A DNA stretch of 64,000 nt, taken from contig JBEKMN010000001.1 of NCBI GenBank assembly GCA_050008495.1, positions 142,355 to 206,354 on the forward strand, given 5' to 3'. The notes under the pieces are model-generated. The model did no database searches, was not told where the DNA came from, and worked only from the letters and a program-made list of their open reading frames with translations. Positions 25,149-33,615 of the stretch are shown piece after piece (the stretch's first letter is position 1; each line of letters starts with the position of its first letter). A program made the position numbers and the translations under genes. Source of the DNA: CAVROP01 sp050008495 (GTDB lineage: Bacteria > Acidobacteriota > Terriglobia > UBA7540).

Positions 25149-25970
25149 ATGGGGAAACTCTGCGGAATCGCGCTTTGGTTCGTGCTTGCCTCCGCGCCGC
25201 TCTACGCGCAGGGCAACTACGAGATTCAAGTTTACGGCGCGGACACCGTGCCTCCTCGCCGCACGATGGTGGAACTACACAGCAATTTCACGTTCGAGGG
25301 TTTCAAAACGCCCAGCGACGGCGTTCTTCCCGACGAACATCAATTGCACGAAACGGTCGAGATCACCCAAGGCTGGAATGATTGGTTTGAGACAGGATTC
25401 TATATCTTCACGAGCGCCGGACCGCGGCAGGGATATAAATGGGCTGGCGACCACATTCGTCCGCGCATACGCGTTCCTGATAAGTGGAAGTGGCCGGTAG
25501 GCGTCAGTCTCTCCACCGAGTTTGGCTACCAGCGCCCTATCTTCTCAAGTGACACGTGGACCTGGGAGATTCGGCCTATCGTCGATAAACAGTGGCACTC
25601 CTGGTATCTCTCCTTTAACCCGGCCCTGGAGCGCTCGTTTCATGGGCCCAGCGTGCACGAAGGGGTCGGCTTCTCGCCGGATTTCAAGGTTGCCTACTCC
25701 GTCACTCGCAAGCTCAGCGCGGGGCTTGAATACTACGGATCGTTAGGGTCCATAACCGGGTTTGACGCCTTGTATCTTCAACAACACCAAATCGTGCCGA
25801 CCCTCGATTATGATTTCGGGCCCAACTGGGAGTTCAACCTGGGTGTGTGCGAGGGGGTTACTCGCAGCACCGATCGCCTGCTGGTTAAGATGATCATCGG
25901 GCGGCGATTCCGATTTATCACGCCGCGTCTGCCTCATTTTCTGAAGTCCGGTCAAACGGAAATGGACTGA
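25149..25970 (+). CDS. Putative outer-membrane beta-barrel protein
   Basis: 273 residues beginning with a signal peptide (MGKLCGIALWFVLASAPLYA, cleavage near AQG). The mature part alternates polar and aromatic residues in strand-length blocks (WNDWFETGFYIFTSAG; WPVGVSLSTEFGYQRPIF; FKVAYSVTRKLSAGLEYYG; WEFNLGVCEGVT) and ends near GRRFRF, consistent with a small barrel. Function unknown. The next gene, a di-haem peroxidase, begins 8 nt after the stop, so the two are almost surely one operon. The in-frame codon at 25098 lies outside the signal peptide and is not used. Confidence 0.65.
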   Translation: MGKLCGIALWFVLASAPLYAQGNYEIQVYGADTVPPRRTMVELHSNFTFEGFKTPSDGVLPDEHQLHETVEITQGWNDWFETGFYIFTSAGPRQGYKWAGDHIRPRIRVPDKWKWPVGVSLSTEFGYQRPIFSSDTWTWEIRPIVDKQWHSWYLSFNPALERSFHGPSVHEGVGFSPDFKVAYSVTRKLSAGLEYYGSLGSITGFDALYLQQHQIVPTLDYDFGPNWEFNLGVCEGVTRSTDRLLVKMIIGRRFRFITPRLPHFLKSGQTEMD

Positions 25971-25978
25971 TCTCGCCC

Positions 25979-27007
25979 ATGACGAGACACGTTAGGTTCG
26001 CAACGGTGCTTCTCTTGTGCTTGCTGCCGGGCTTGCTGGCCTTTCGAAAAGAACCGCCCGCGCCGTCCGGCCCACCGCTTCCCTTGGGTCTTCCGCCCAT
26101 AACGTGGCCTGAAGATAATCCCTATTCATCGGCGCGTGCTGAGCTTGGAAGGATACTGTTTTTTGATGGCCGTCTCTCCTCAAACGGCATCGTTTCATGC
26201 GCCTTCTGCCACGAACCGCAACACGCCTTTTCGGCAAGCACCGCATTCTCAAAAGGCGTGAATGGAAAGCAGGGCACCCGCCACGCTCAGACGCTTATAA
26301 ACCGTGCCTGGGGCCGGTCAGAATTCTGGGATGGCCGTTCCCCCACCCTGGAGGCGCAGGTCATCGTTCCGGTGACGAATCCCGACGAGATGGGCATGAC
26401 GGCTGAGCGGGTAGTTCAAATGCTCCAGGGAATTAAAGGCTATGCCCCGCTTTTCGCTTCCGCCTTCGGAGACAGTACCATCAACTTCGACCGCGTCTCC
26501 AAGGCGATCGCCACCTTCGAGCGCACCATCGTCTCCGGAAATTCCGCCTATGATCGCTTCCTCGCGGGCGACAAGTCCGCTCTGAGCAAATCTCAGAAGG
26601 ATGGCCTGGACTTCTTCAATCGCAAAGGTGAATGCGCCGAATGCCACGCCGGCCCGGACCTTACGACGGAAAAGTTCGCCAACCTCGGAATCGGAATGGA
26701 CATGCTTCATCCCGACCCTGGGCGCGAAGCGGTCACCAGGAAGCGTGGAGATTTCGGAAAATTCAAAATACCCACCCTGCGCGATCTTTCCTACCGCGCT
26801 CCCTATATGCACGACGGCCGCTTCAAGACTCTCGGAGAGGTGTTGGATCTCTATGCCAAAGGAGGTGAGCCTAATCCTCACCTCGATACCCGGCTCACGC
26901 CGTTCTACTTGGATGAGGAGACGAAACAGGACCTGCTGGCGTTTCTGGATTCACTAACCGGAGAAAAGTGGCAGAAGATCACCCCGCCAACCGGGTTCCC
27001 ACAATAA
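25979..27007 (+). CDS. Di-haem cytochrome c peroxidase (CCP/MauG family)
   Basis: 342 residues with an N-terminal signal (ATVLLLCLLPGLLAF). Two haem c attachment sites, CAFCH and CAECH, lie about 150 residues apart as in bacterial cytochrome c peroxidases. LGRILFFDGRLSSNG, TLINRAWGRSEFWDGR and the C-terminal IPTLRDLSYRAPYMHDGRFKTL, with a candidate axial Met, are typical. It may reduce hydrogen peroxide or oxidise a protein or metabolite in the periplasm, the MauG-like alternative. Cotranscribed with the upstream barrel protein, which may be its outer-membrane partner. Confidence 0.88.
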   Translation: MTRHVRFATVLLLCLLPGLLAFRKEPPAPSGPPLPLGLPPITWPEDNPYSSARAELGRILFFDGRLSSNGIVSCAFCHEPQHAFSASTAFSKGVNGKQGTRHAQTLINRAWGRSEFWDGRSPTLEAQVIVPVTNPDEMGMTAERVVQMLQGIKGYAPLFASAFGDSTINFDRVSKAIATFERTIVSGNSAYDRFLAGDKSALSKSQKDGLDFFNRKGECAECHAGPDLTTEKFANLGIGMDMLHPDPGREAVTRKRGDFGKFKIPTLRDLSYRAPYMHDGRFKTLGEVLDLYAKGGEPNPHLDTRLTPFYLDEETKQDLLAFLDSLTGEKWQKITPPTGFPQ

Positions 27008-27039
27008 AGAGGCGCCTGTCATCCTGAGAGTTTGTGGCT

Positions 27040-27160
27040 TTTTCCTCGGGGTGGCGCAGACGTGCCGTCCTTTGGCATGTCTGCGCCTCCTGGGATCGAG
27101 ACGGGCGCCTACATCCCGACAAAAAAGCGTCGGGACGTAAGCGCCACCCTGCGAGCCCTT
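27040..27160. repeat. Dispersed GGTGGCGC-type element
   Basis: Contains GGGGTGGCGCAGACGTGCCG...GGCATGTCTGCGCC and GTCGGGACGTAAGCGCCACC, a set of short inverted words around 'ACATCCCGACAAAAAAGCGTC'-like sequence. No gene in 27008-27186. Confidence 0.5.
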
Positions 27161-27186
27161 TCACCTCGCGCGCCCGCCTGGAGAGC

Positions 27187-27606
27187 TCATTCGAGGTTTG
27201 CGTGGAACTTGAACATCTGTTCTGAAGTCTGACCGAGTTTCTCCATCAGCATCATCACCATCACATCCAGGGTCACAAGCAGACTCTGCTCGAAGAGGGT
27301 CCCCATTGGCTGAATCGAGGTCTCAGGATTCTGCCGTCCGCTCTTGGGCGTGGGCGCTGGAATCACCACCGGACGTTCCGCGAGCTTGGCGAGCGATGAC
27401 TCGGGGAAGATGGTGAGGACTCCGACTTTCGCTCCCCTCTCGATCGCGCTCTGCGCCATGGCCACGGTTCCCCGAGTCTCGCCCGAACCGGAGGCGACCA
27501 GCAAAACGTCGCCGCGCCCGATACCGCGTGTCGTCACGTCGCCGACCACTTGCCAAGTTGAAGCTTGACACTCACGGCGCTCAATACTGCTCCCAATGCA
27601 AAACAT
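27187..27606 (-). pseudogene. hxlB: 5'-truncated 6-phospho-3-hexuloisomerase (SIS domain)
   Basis: The recognisable part, about 120 codons, matches the C-terminal two-thirds of HxlB/PHI: VVGDVTTRGIGRGDVLLVASGSGET with the SIS phosphosugar Ser-Gly-Ser-Gly motif, GAKVGVLT, PTPKSGR and the family-typical ending FEQSLLVTLDVMV...HANLE. The first 65-70 residues of a normal 180-200-residue enzyme are missing. The 5' edge runs out of frame into the 3' end of the nitroreductase gene (26-nt overlap), so the codons before VVGD are junction sequence. No hexulose-phosphate synthase gene is nearby. Most likely a deletion remnant of a ribulose monophosphate or formaldehyde-fixation gene. Confidence 0.7.
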
Positions 27607-28072
27607 CGGAAAGGCGCCGCTTCGGCTGTTCCGGCGTTTCTGCCGGGTAGCCGATCGGAATCAAGCTGACCAACCTGCAGCTTGAGGGTGCACTGACCAG
27701 GCGGCAGATGGCAGAAGCATAAGACTTCTTATCCCCCGCCACCCAGCACGAGCCTAATCCGTGCGCGCGGGCCGCGAGCAGGATATTCTGCGTCGCAGCA
27801 CTGCCGTCTTCGAGGTAATACTTCGTGTCGTTGCACAGCACCACCACACACGCCCGGGCCTGCGCAATGAACTTCCCGTAGTCCGCAAGATCTGCAAGCT
27901 TGCGGAGCAGCGCGGGCTCCGTCACGACCACGAATTCCCAAGGCTGTATGTTGTTGGCAGTGGCTGCCAGCCGCCCGCAATCAATGATGTCCTCGAGTAT
28001 GTTCTTTGGTACGGGTTCGTTTCTGTAGGCGCGTACCGACCGCCGCGTCTTCAACACCTCAATCGCGTCCAT
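27581..28072 (-). CDS. Nitroreductase family protein
   Basis: 163-residue FMN-dependent oxidoreductase. TRRSVRAYRNEPVP at the N-terminus binds the FMN phosphate. LAATANNIQPWEFVVV and the central AATQNILLAARAHGLGSCWV are family hallmarks, and the C-terminal IPIGYPAETPEQPKRR completes the fold. Short for the family but with both ends present. GGGAGGAC precedes the ATG by 9 nt. It reads into a truncated hxlB. Substrate unknown; possible roles are flavin-dependent reduction of quinones or nitro compounds. Confidence 0.85.
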   Translation of the reverse strand: MDAIEVLKTRRSVRAYRNEPVPKNILEDIIDCGRLAATANNIQPWEFVVVTEPALLRKLADLADYGKFIAQARACVVVLCNDTKYYLEDGSAATQNILLAARAHGLGSCWVAGDKKSYASAICRLVSAPSSCRLVSLIPIGYPAETPEQPKRRLSDVLHWEQY

Positions 28073-28089
28073 CGCTGTTCGTCCTCCCG

Positions 28090-28215
28090 GAATTAGGGAC
28101 GGCTCTCGTGGCCGTCCTGGGCAGCGCCATTTTAGCAGGAGGAAGAACGCCGTGCAGGAGAATCGTTCCCGGGTTGCCTTCCACTGGTGGTGCGGGCGTC
28201 TCGCCCGCTGTCGCG
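28090..28215. repeat. Short dispersed palindromes
   Basis: GGGACGGCTCTCGTGGCCGTCC and GGTGCGGGCGTCTCGCCCGC are two imperfect dyads between the last ADOP permease and the nitroreductase gene. Related words occur at 43550-43665. Confidence 0.5.
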
Positions 28216-28239
28216 CTTCCGGCGCCGAGAGGGCGTGAG

Positions 28240-30849
28240 TTACTCGTACCTCAGAGCCACGATGGGATCGACCCTGGTCGCCCGGCGCGCGGGGATATAG
28301 ACCGCCAGGCAGGCGATCCCGGCGAGGAGCAAGGAAACAAGGGCAAAAGTCAGTGGGTCGGTGGTGGGAGTGTTGAAGAGAAAGCTGGTTAGTCCTCGTG
28401 ACAAAGCGAGCGCTCCGGCAAACCCCGCCCCGATTCCGAGGAGAATTGTGCGCAGTCCCTGCGCCATCATCATTCTCATGACGTCTTGACGTTGTGCACC
28501 CATGGCCAGCCGCACGCCAATTTCATGAGTCCGCCGGGTGACCGAATACGAGGTCACGCCATAGACGCCGCTGGCCGCGATTAGTAGTGCCAGCACTGCA
28601 AAGGTGCCGAGCAGCAGGAGTCGCTCCTGGCGGGTGGACAGGGATTCACCGACGCGCTGCTCCATGGTTTTCACATTCGCCAAGGGCAGGCTTCTATCGA
28701 CTGCGAGAACTGCATTGCGCAGCGCCGGGGCGTAACTCAACGGGTCAGACGACGTTCGCAGCACAATATCCATAAAACCCGACGGTCCCTGCAAATATGA
28801 GGTGTACAACTCGGGCGTAACTCTTTCGCTGAGGCCGAGATGGTGAGTATCTGCTACCACACCCACAACGGTTTGCCAGGAATCTTCCATCCGGATGCGT
28901 TTTCCCACTGCGTCTTGTGTGGGAAAAAGCGCGCGGGCCAGGCTCTGGTCGAGAATCACGACCTGCGGCGTCCCCTCCGCGTCTCGCTCGTCGAAGAACC
29001 GGCCTGAGAGCAACTTGATCCCCATGGCTCGAAAGTAGCCGGGGGAGACGGTAGCCGGACAATAGGTGAGGTCAATCCCAGGCTCGGGCTGACCTTCTGC
29101 TCTCAGGCCGTTCCCAAGGGCGTTAAACATGGTAAAGGGCATCTCGGTTGTTGCCCCGGCGAATTCTACTCCGGGGATCATTCGGGCGCGCTCCAGCACC
29201 TGCTGGAAGAACTCCCTCTGGCGGACAGGGTTGTAGATATTCTCCGGCGTCAGCCACACTTCGGCGGTGAGCACGTTGTGCGGGTCGATGCCCGAGCTAA
29301 CCTTGAGAAGCAGCAGGAAGCTCTTTACCAAAAGGCCTGCCCCGACCAGCAACACCAGGGAAAGGCCCAACTGCGCAACGAGCAAAGCGCTGCGCAGCCG
29401 TCGATGCGATTTCGACTCACCGAAGTGACCTGCGCTTTCTTTGAGGGAATCTGTGAGGCGCAGCTTGGATGCCGCGAAGACCGGGGCGAGTCCGAATAGG
29501 ATGCCTGTGGCGAGGGCGCAAGCTAGCGTCAAGCCAAGCACCTGAAAGTCGAGCCCGAGGTGCCCCGCCAGCGATTCCGGTACGTACGATCGCAGGATGG
29601 TGGTCAGCACAGGAACAAGCAGCAGCCCGAGCGCGCTACCGCAGACAGCCAACAGCGTGCTCTCGGTGAGCATCTGCCGCACCAGGCGCGAGCGGCCGGC
29701 CCCAATGGCGGCGCGAATGGCGATTTCCTTTTCGCGCGAGACCGCTCGCGCCAGAAGCAAGTTGGCCACATTCGCGCACGCAATCAACAGGACAAGACCA
29801 ACAGCACCCAACATGACATACAACGCGGGGCGAACATCGCGGGTAAGCCAATCGTGCAGGGGAATGACCCTGGCATGAGCAGCGGCATGGTAACGCGACC
29901 ACGGCGGCGGATACTGGTTGTCCATGTGGCGCGCGATGACTTCCAATGCTGCCTGGGCGCGCTCCACGCTCACGCCCGGCTTCAACCGGCCGATCACGCT
30001 CACGATGCCCATCGCCATGCCGGGACGCTCCGATTCTGGCCGCAAGGCGTCTGGCAGCCAAACTCCGACCCCGGCCGAGCCCGGATGGAAGAAGCGGCGC
30101 GGCATCACCCCAATCACGCTGTAACTCACCCCGTCCAGAATTATTGATCTGCCCAGAATGTTCGGGTCGCTATTGAAGTAGCCTTGCCACAGATCGTGGC
30201 TGAGGATTGCAACGTGGTTGTGCCCGGGTCGTTCTTCTCCCGGCAGGAAAGTGCGCCCCCGCGCAGGTTCGATTCCCAGCACAGGGAAGAAACTCTGGGT
30301 CACATGACCGGCCAGGATGCGTTCCGGGCGCGTGCCTGCCGCGAGATTGATGCCCCGCGTAACACTGTAAGCCCCGAACTGGTCGAAGACCTTTTGCTCT
30401 TTCTCCCACGCGGCGTACTCCGGCGTGAGAACGGTGCCGCGGCCCGACTGCGGCATGAGTTCCGTGACCCAGACCACTCTGCCTTGATCCGGATAGGGCA
30501 AGGGACGCAGCAGTACAGCGTCAATGGCGGTGAAGATTGCCGTATTCGCCCCGATGCCAAGCGCCAGCGTCGCAACTGCCACGGCGGTGAAAGCAGGATT
30601 CTTGCGGAACATTCGCAAGCCGAAGCGAACGTCCTGCCAGAGTTGCTCAAGCCAGACGAAACTCCAAACTTCCCGCGTTTCTTCCTTGACCCGTGTCACG
30701 TTGCCAAACTTGCGCAGGGCCGCGTAACGCGCTTCCTGCGGCGCCATGCCGCGCGCGATGTTGTCCTGAGTCTCGCGCTGGATGAAGTCGCGGATTTCCT
30801 GGTCGAGGTCTTCCATCATGCGCCTGCGGCGGCTGAACAACCGACTCAT
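28240..30849 (-). CDS. ADOP family orphan permease, fifth complete copy in the array
   Basis: 869 residues. The N-terminal 60 residues (RRRRMMEDLDQEIRDFIQRE...EEARYAALRKFGN) form the cytoplasmic permease prefix domain. It is followed by a MacB-type periplasmic core and two FtsX permease domains, with transmembrane helices near AVAVATLALGIGANTAIF, VMLGAVGLVLLIACANVANLLLAR and the C-terminal LVSLLLAGIACLAVYIPARR. ADOPs are MacB-like transporters lacking a linked ATPase, known from Acidobacteriota; exported substrates are unknown. It ends YE*, as do its neighbours, and is separated from the upstream copy by exactly 12 nt. Last gene of the run from padR. Confidence 0.88.
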   Translation of the reverse strand: MSRLFSRRRRMMEDLDQEIRDFIQRETQDNIARGMAPQEARYAALRKFGNVTRVKEETREVWSFVWLEQLWQDVRFGLRMFRKNPAFTAVAVATLALGIGANTAIFTAIDAVLLRPLPYPDQGRVVWVTELMPQSGRGTVLTPEYAAWEKEQKVFDQFGAYSVTRGINLAAGTRPERILAGHVTQSFFPVLGIEPARGRTFLPGEERPGHNHVAILSHDLWQGYFNSDPNILGRSIILDGVSYSVIGVMPRRFFHPGSAGVGVWLPDALRPESERPGMAMGIVSVIGRLKPGVSVERAQAALEVIARHMDNQYPPPWSRYHAAAHARVIPLHDWLTRDVRPALYVMLGAVGLVLLIACANVANLLLARAVSREKEIAIRAAIGAGRSRLVRQMLTESTLLAVCGSALGLLLVPVLTTILRSYVPESLAGHLGLDFQVLGLTLACALATGILFGLAPVFAASKLRLTDSLKESAGHFGESKSHRRLRSALLVAQLGLSLVLLVGAGLLVKSFLLLLKVSSGIDPHNVLTAEVWLTPENIYNPVRQREFFQQVLERARMIPGVEFAGATTEMPFTMFNALGNGLRAEGQPEPGIDLTYCPATVSPGYFRAMGIKLLSGRFFDERDAEGTPQVVILDQSLARALFPTQDAVGKRIRMEDSWQTVVGVVADTHHLGLSERVTPELYTSYLQGPSGFMDIVLRTSSDPLSYAPALRNAVLAVDRSLPLANVKTMEQRVGESLSTRQERLLLLGTFAVLALLIAASGVYGVTSYSVTRRTHEIGVRLAMGAQRQDVMRMMMAQGLRTILLGIGAGFAGALALSRGLTSFLFNTPTTDPLTFALVSLLLAGIACLAVYIPARRATRVDPIVALRYE

Positions 30850-30861
30850 AGTTTTCCTCCG

Positions 30862-33603
30862 TCACTCATAGCGCAGCGCCACCATCGGGTCCACCTTCAT
30901 CGCGCGTCGTGCGGGAATGTAGCACGCGAGCAGCGCGACCAGCGCGAGCAGGACTGAGACGGCGATGAACGTCAGGGGGTCACTCGGCTTGACGCCGTAA
31001 AGCAGGTTGGTCATAAGGCGCGTGAGCGCGAGTGCCCCGGCCGCGCCGATGGCGAGCCCAATCAGCGTCAGCCTGAGTCCGTGCCCCATGATCATTTTGA
31101 GGATTTCGCCCTTCTGCGCCCCGAGCGCCATACGAACGCCGAGTTCGTGCGTTCTTCGCGCCACGTTGTAAGCCATGATTCCGTACAATCCCACGCAAGC
31201 CAGGGCGAGACCTACGATCCCAAAGAGGACTGTAAGGGCTGAAATCAGGCGCTGTGGTCCCATCGAATTGCTCACTTGCTCCGCCAGCGTCGTAACATTG
31301 GTTATAGGCAGGTTGGCATCGATTTGGTGGATCGCCTGCCGCACTTCTCCTGTGACGCTCGTCGGGTCGCCCGCCGTTCGGATTTCGATCTCGTTGACGG
31401 AAGTCATGACCGATTCCAGTTGAAAGGCGGAGAGAAAGACCATCGGGTCCGCGGCATCACGCGGACTCGAAAACCTTGCGTCTCGGGCCACGCCGACGAT
31501 TTCAAGTCCCGGCGGCACGAACTTTGGCCCCGCACTGAACCGTCTTCCGATAGGGCTGCCGCTCGGGATGAATTTCCGAACAAACGTTTCATTGGCCACC
31601 GCCACGGGAGACGATGCCGCGGTATCACGTGTGGAGATAGGGCGGCCTGCGAGGATGCTTATCCCTTCCGTATCGAAGTACCCGGGCCCTGCCACCTCCA
31701 CTTGCGGGCTGACACCGCCGGCGGGAGGCGGTTGGCCCTCCACAGAAACTTCGAACCCGCCCGAACTGCCGCTCATCGGACTGTTCGTTCCGATGCTGGC
31801 TGAGCGGACCCCGGGCAGGGCGCCGACTCGATCCAGCAGCGTGCGGTAGAGGCTTGCCAGTTCGCTCGGTTTGTAGCCGGCCAGGTGCGGGTCGATGTTC
31901 ACCAGCAGAACGTGCTGCGGTCGGAACCCGAGGTCCTGTTTTTCGAGATCGACCAGGCTGTGGAGCAGTAACCCTGCCGCTACGAGAAGCACCAACGAGG
32001 CGGCAATCTCAAACACCACGAGGTTTTTCCCCAGCCCCAGTCGAGTCCGATCCTCGATGCCGGGCAGTCGCCCATCCTTCAGTGCCGGAACCAGGTCCGC
32101 GCGCGCCGAGCGAAGTGCCGGGGCGAGGCCGGAAAGAATCGCGGTCAAGAGCGAAACGGCCACCGCAAAGGAGAGCACGGACAGGTCCGGCGTGACGTTC
32201 AGCGGGACCTTTGCGGCAACCACGGCCGTTAGAACGTGAACCGCCCAGGAAGCCAGAATCGCGCCCGCCGCTCCACCCGTCATCGCCAGCAGCACGCTTT
32301 CCGTGAGTATTTGCCGCACCAGTCTCCCGCGCGTTCCGCCCAGCGCCAGGCGCGTTGCCATCTCCCTCTGGCGCGCCGTCACGCGCGCCAGCATCAGGCT
32401 GGCGACGTTCGCACAGGCGATCAACAGCACTAATGCCACGATTGCAAGAAGAATGTGCAGGCGCTCGGAAGACTCATGCCGCAAATGGGAAAGCCCGCGT
32501 CCGCCCGGAGCGAGCGGCACATAAGCATGCTGGATTTGCTGCCGCTCGGCTTCGGTGATCTTCAACCCTGCGCGCCCGGTCAGATACTGGCGCAACGCGC
32601 CGTCCGCCTCCGCGCGCGCCGCTTCCAGGCTTGCGCCAGGAGCGAGGCGGCCCAACATGTTCAGCCAGTACATGTTCGGATCGGTCAGCAGAGACTTCGC
32701 CTGCGGCATCATGGTCAGGGTAAGGCGCGGCCGAAGGCTGAGCGGTATCCAGAAATCGGCTGAGTCCGCCTCCACCCTGACTCCAAAGAAACCTCGCGGC
32801 GCAACCCCCACAACGGTCATCGGCACCCCGTCAATGGCTATCGAACGCCCCACAATGGCGGGATCGCCACCCAGCCTGTCCTGCCAGTAATTGAAACTCA
32901 CCACGGCAACGGGCGGCGCGGCAGGCTGGTCGTCAGCCGGCGTGAGCGTCCGGCCCATGGTAGCCCCCACTCCCAGCGCGGAAAAGAAGTTCCCGGAAAC
33001 CGTTTTCCCAAGTGCCACTTCCGCAGCGCCACCCCCACCCGGACGATCCGCTCGGACCGTCAGTGTGTCAACGGCAGTTTGGAATGCGCAAATTCCGTGA
33101 AACAGCCTGCTGTGGTCGCGCACATGGAGATAAAACGGGTACGAGAAGAGCGTCTGCGGCCCTGAAGGGATGTCGGTGGTCATCGAAAGCCCATCGCCGG
33201 GACTGTCTGAGAACAACACGAGCCCGCGAGGATCGGCAACCGGCAGGTTGCGCAGCAGAACGGCGTTCGCGAGGCTGAAGATCGCCGTGTTGGCGCCAAT
33301 CCCCAGCGCCAGCGTGAGCACCGCAACCACCGTCAAGCTCGGATTCTTGGCCAGCATCCGAGCCCCTTGCCGAAGGTCTTGCCATATTTGCTCAAGCCAA
33401 ACCATACTCCACACCTCCCACGTGTCCTCTTTGACGCGTGTTACGTTGCCAAACTTGCGCAGGGCCGCGTAGCGCGCTTCTTCAGGCGGCATTCCGCGCT
33501 CGATGTTGTCCTGGGTCTCGCGCACGATGAAGTCGCGGATATCCTGGTCGAGGTCCTCCATCATGCGTTTGCGGCGCCTGAACAACCGGTCCCAGCGGCT
33601 CAT
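30862..33603 (-). CDS. ADOP family orphan permease, fourth complete copy
   Basis: 913 residues, the longest copy. It has a prefix domain (RRRKRMMEDLDQDIRDFIVRETQ), a first transmembrane helix (LTVVAVLTLALGIGANTAIFSLAN), a periplasmic core, FtsX helices at ILLAIVALVLLIACANVASLMLAR and LLTAILSGLAPALRS, and a C-terminal pair ending VDPMVALRYE. GGAGGAG precedes the ATG by a few nt. Junctions to both neighbours are 12 nt. The periplasmic core differs strongly from the other copies (for example PSGPQTLFSYPFYLHVRDHS) while membrane segments are conserved, as expected if each copy handles a different ligand. No ABC ATPase gene adjoins. Confidence 0.88.
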   Translation of the reverse strand: MSRWDRLFRRRKRMMEDLDQDIRDFIVRETQDNIERGMPPEEARYAALRKFGNVTRVKEDTWEVWSMVWLEQIWQDLRQGARMLAKNPSLTVVAVLTLALGIGANTAIFSLANAVLLRNLPVADPRGLVLFSDSPGDGLSMTTDIPSGPQTLFSYPFYLHVRDHSRLFHGICAFQTAVDTLTVRADRPGGGGAAEVALGKTVSGNFFSALGVGATMGRTLTPADDQPAAPPVAVVSFNYWQDRLGGDPAIVGRSIAIDGVPMTVVGVAPRGFFGVRVEADSADFWIPLSLRPRLTLTMMPQAKSLLTDPNMYWLNMLGRLAPGASLEAARAEADGALRQYLTGRAGLKITEAERQQIQHAYVPLAPGGRGLSHLRHESSERLHILLAIVALVLLIACANVASLMLARVTARQREMATRLALGGTRGRLVRQILTESVLLAMTGGAAGAILASWAVHVLTAVVAAKVPLNVTPDLSVLSFAVAVSLLTAILSGLAPALRSARADLVPALKDGRLPGIEDRTRLGLGKNLVVFEIAASLVLLVAAGLLLHSLVDLEKQDLGFRPQHVLLVNIDPHLAGYKPSELASLYRTLLDRVGALPGVRSASIGTNSPMSGSSGGFEVSVEGQPPPAGGVSPQVEVAGPGYFDTEGISILAGRPISTRDTAASSPVAVANETFVRKFIPSGSPIGRRFSAGPKFVPPGLEIVGVARDARFSSPRDAADPMVFLSAFQLESVMTSVNEIEIRTAGDPTSVTGEVRQAIHQIDANLPITNVTTLAEQVSNSMGPQRLISALTVLFGIVGLALACVGLYGIMAYNVARRTHELGVRMALGAQKGEILKMIMGHGLRLTLIGLAIGAAGALALTRLMTNLLYGVKPSDPLTFIAVSVLLALVALLACYIPARRAMKVDPMVALRYE

Positions 33604-33615
33604 ACCGCTCCTCCG

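Noticed and set aside
30255..30285. GGTTCGATTCCC, another T-loop-like string
   Set aside because: It lies within a permease gene and lacks the other tRNA arms.
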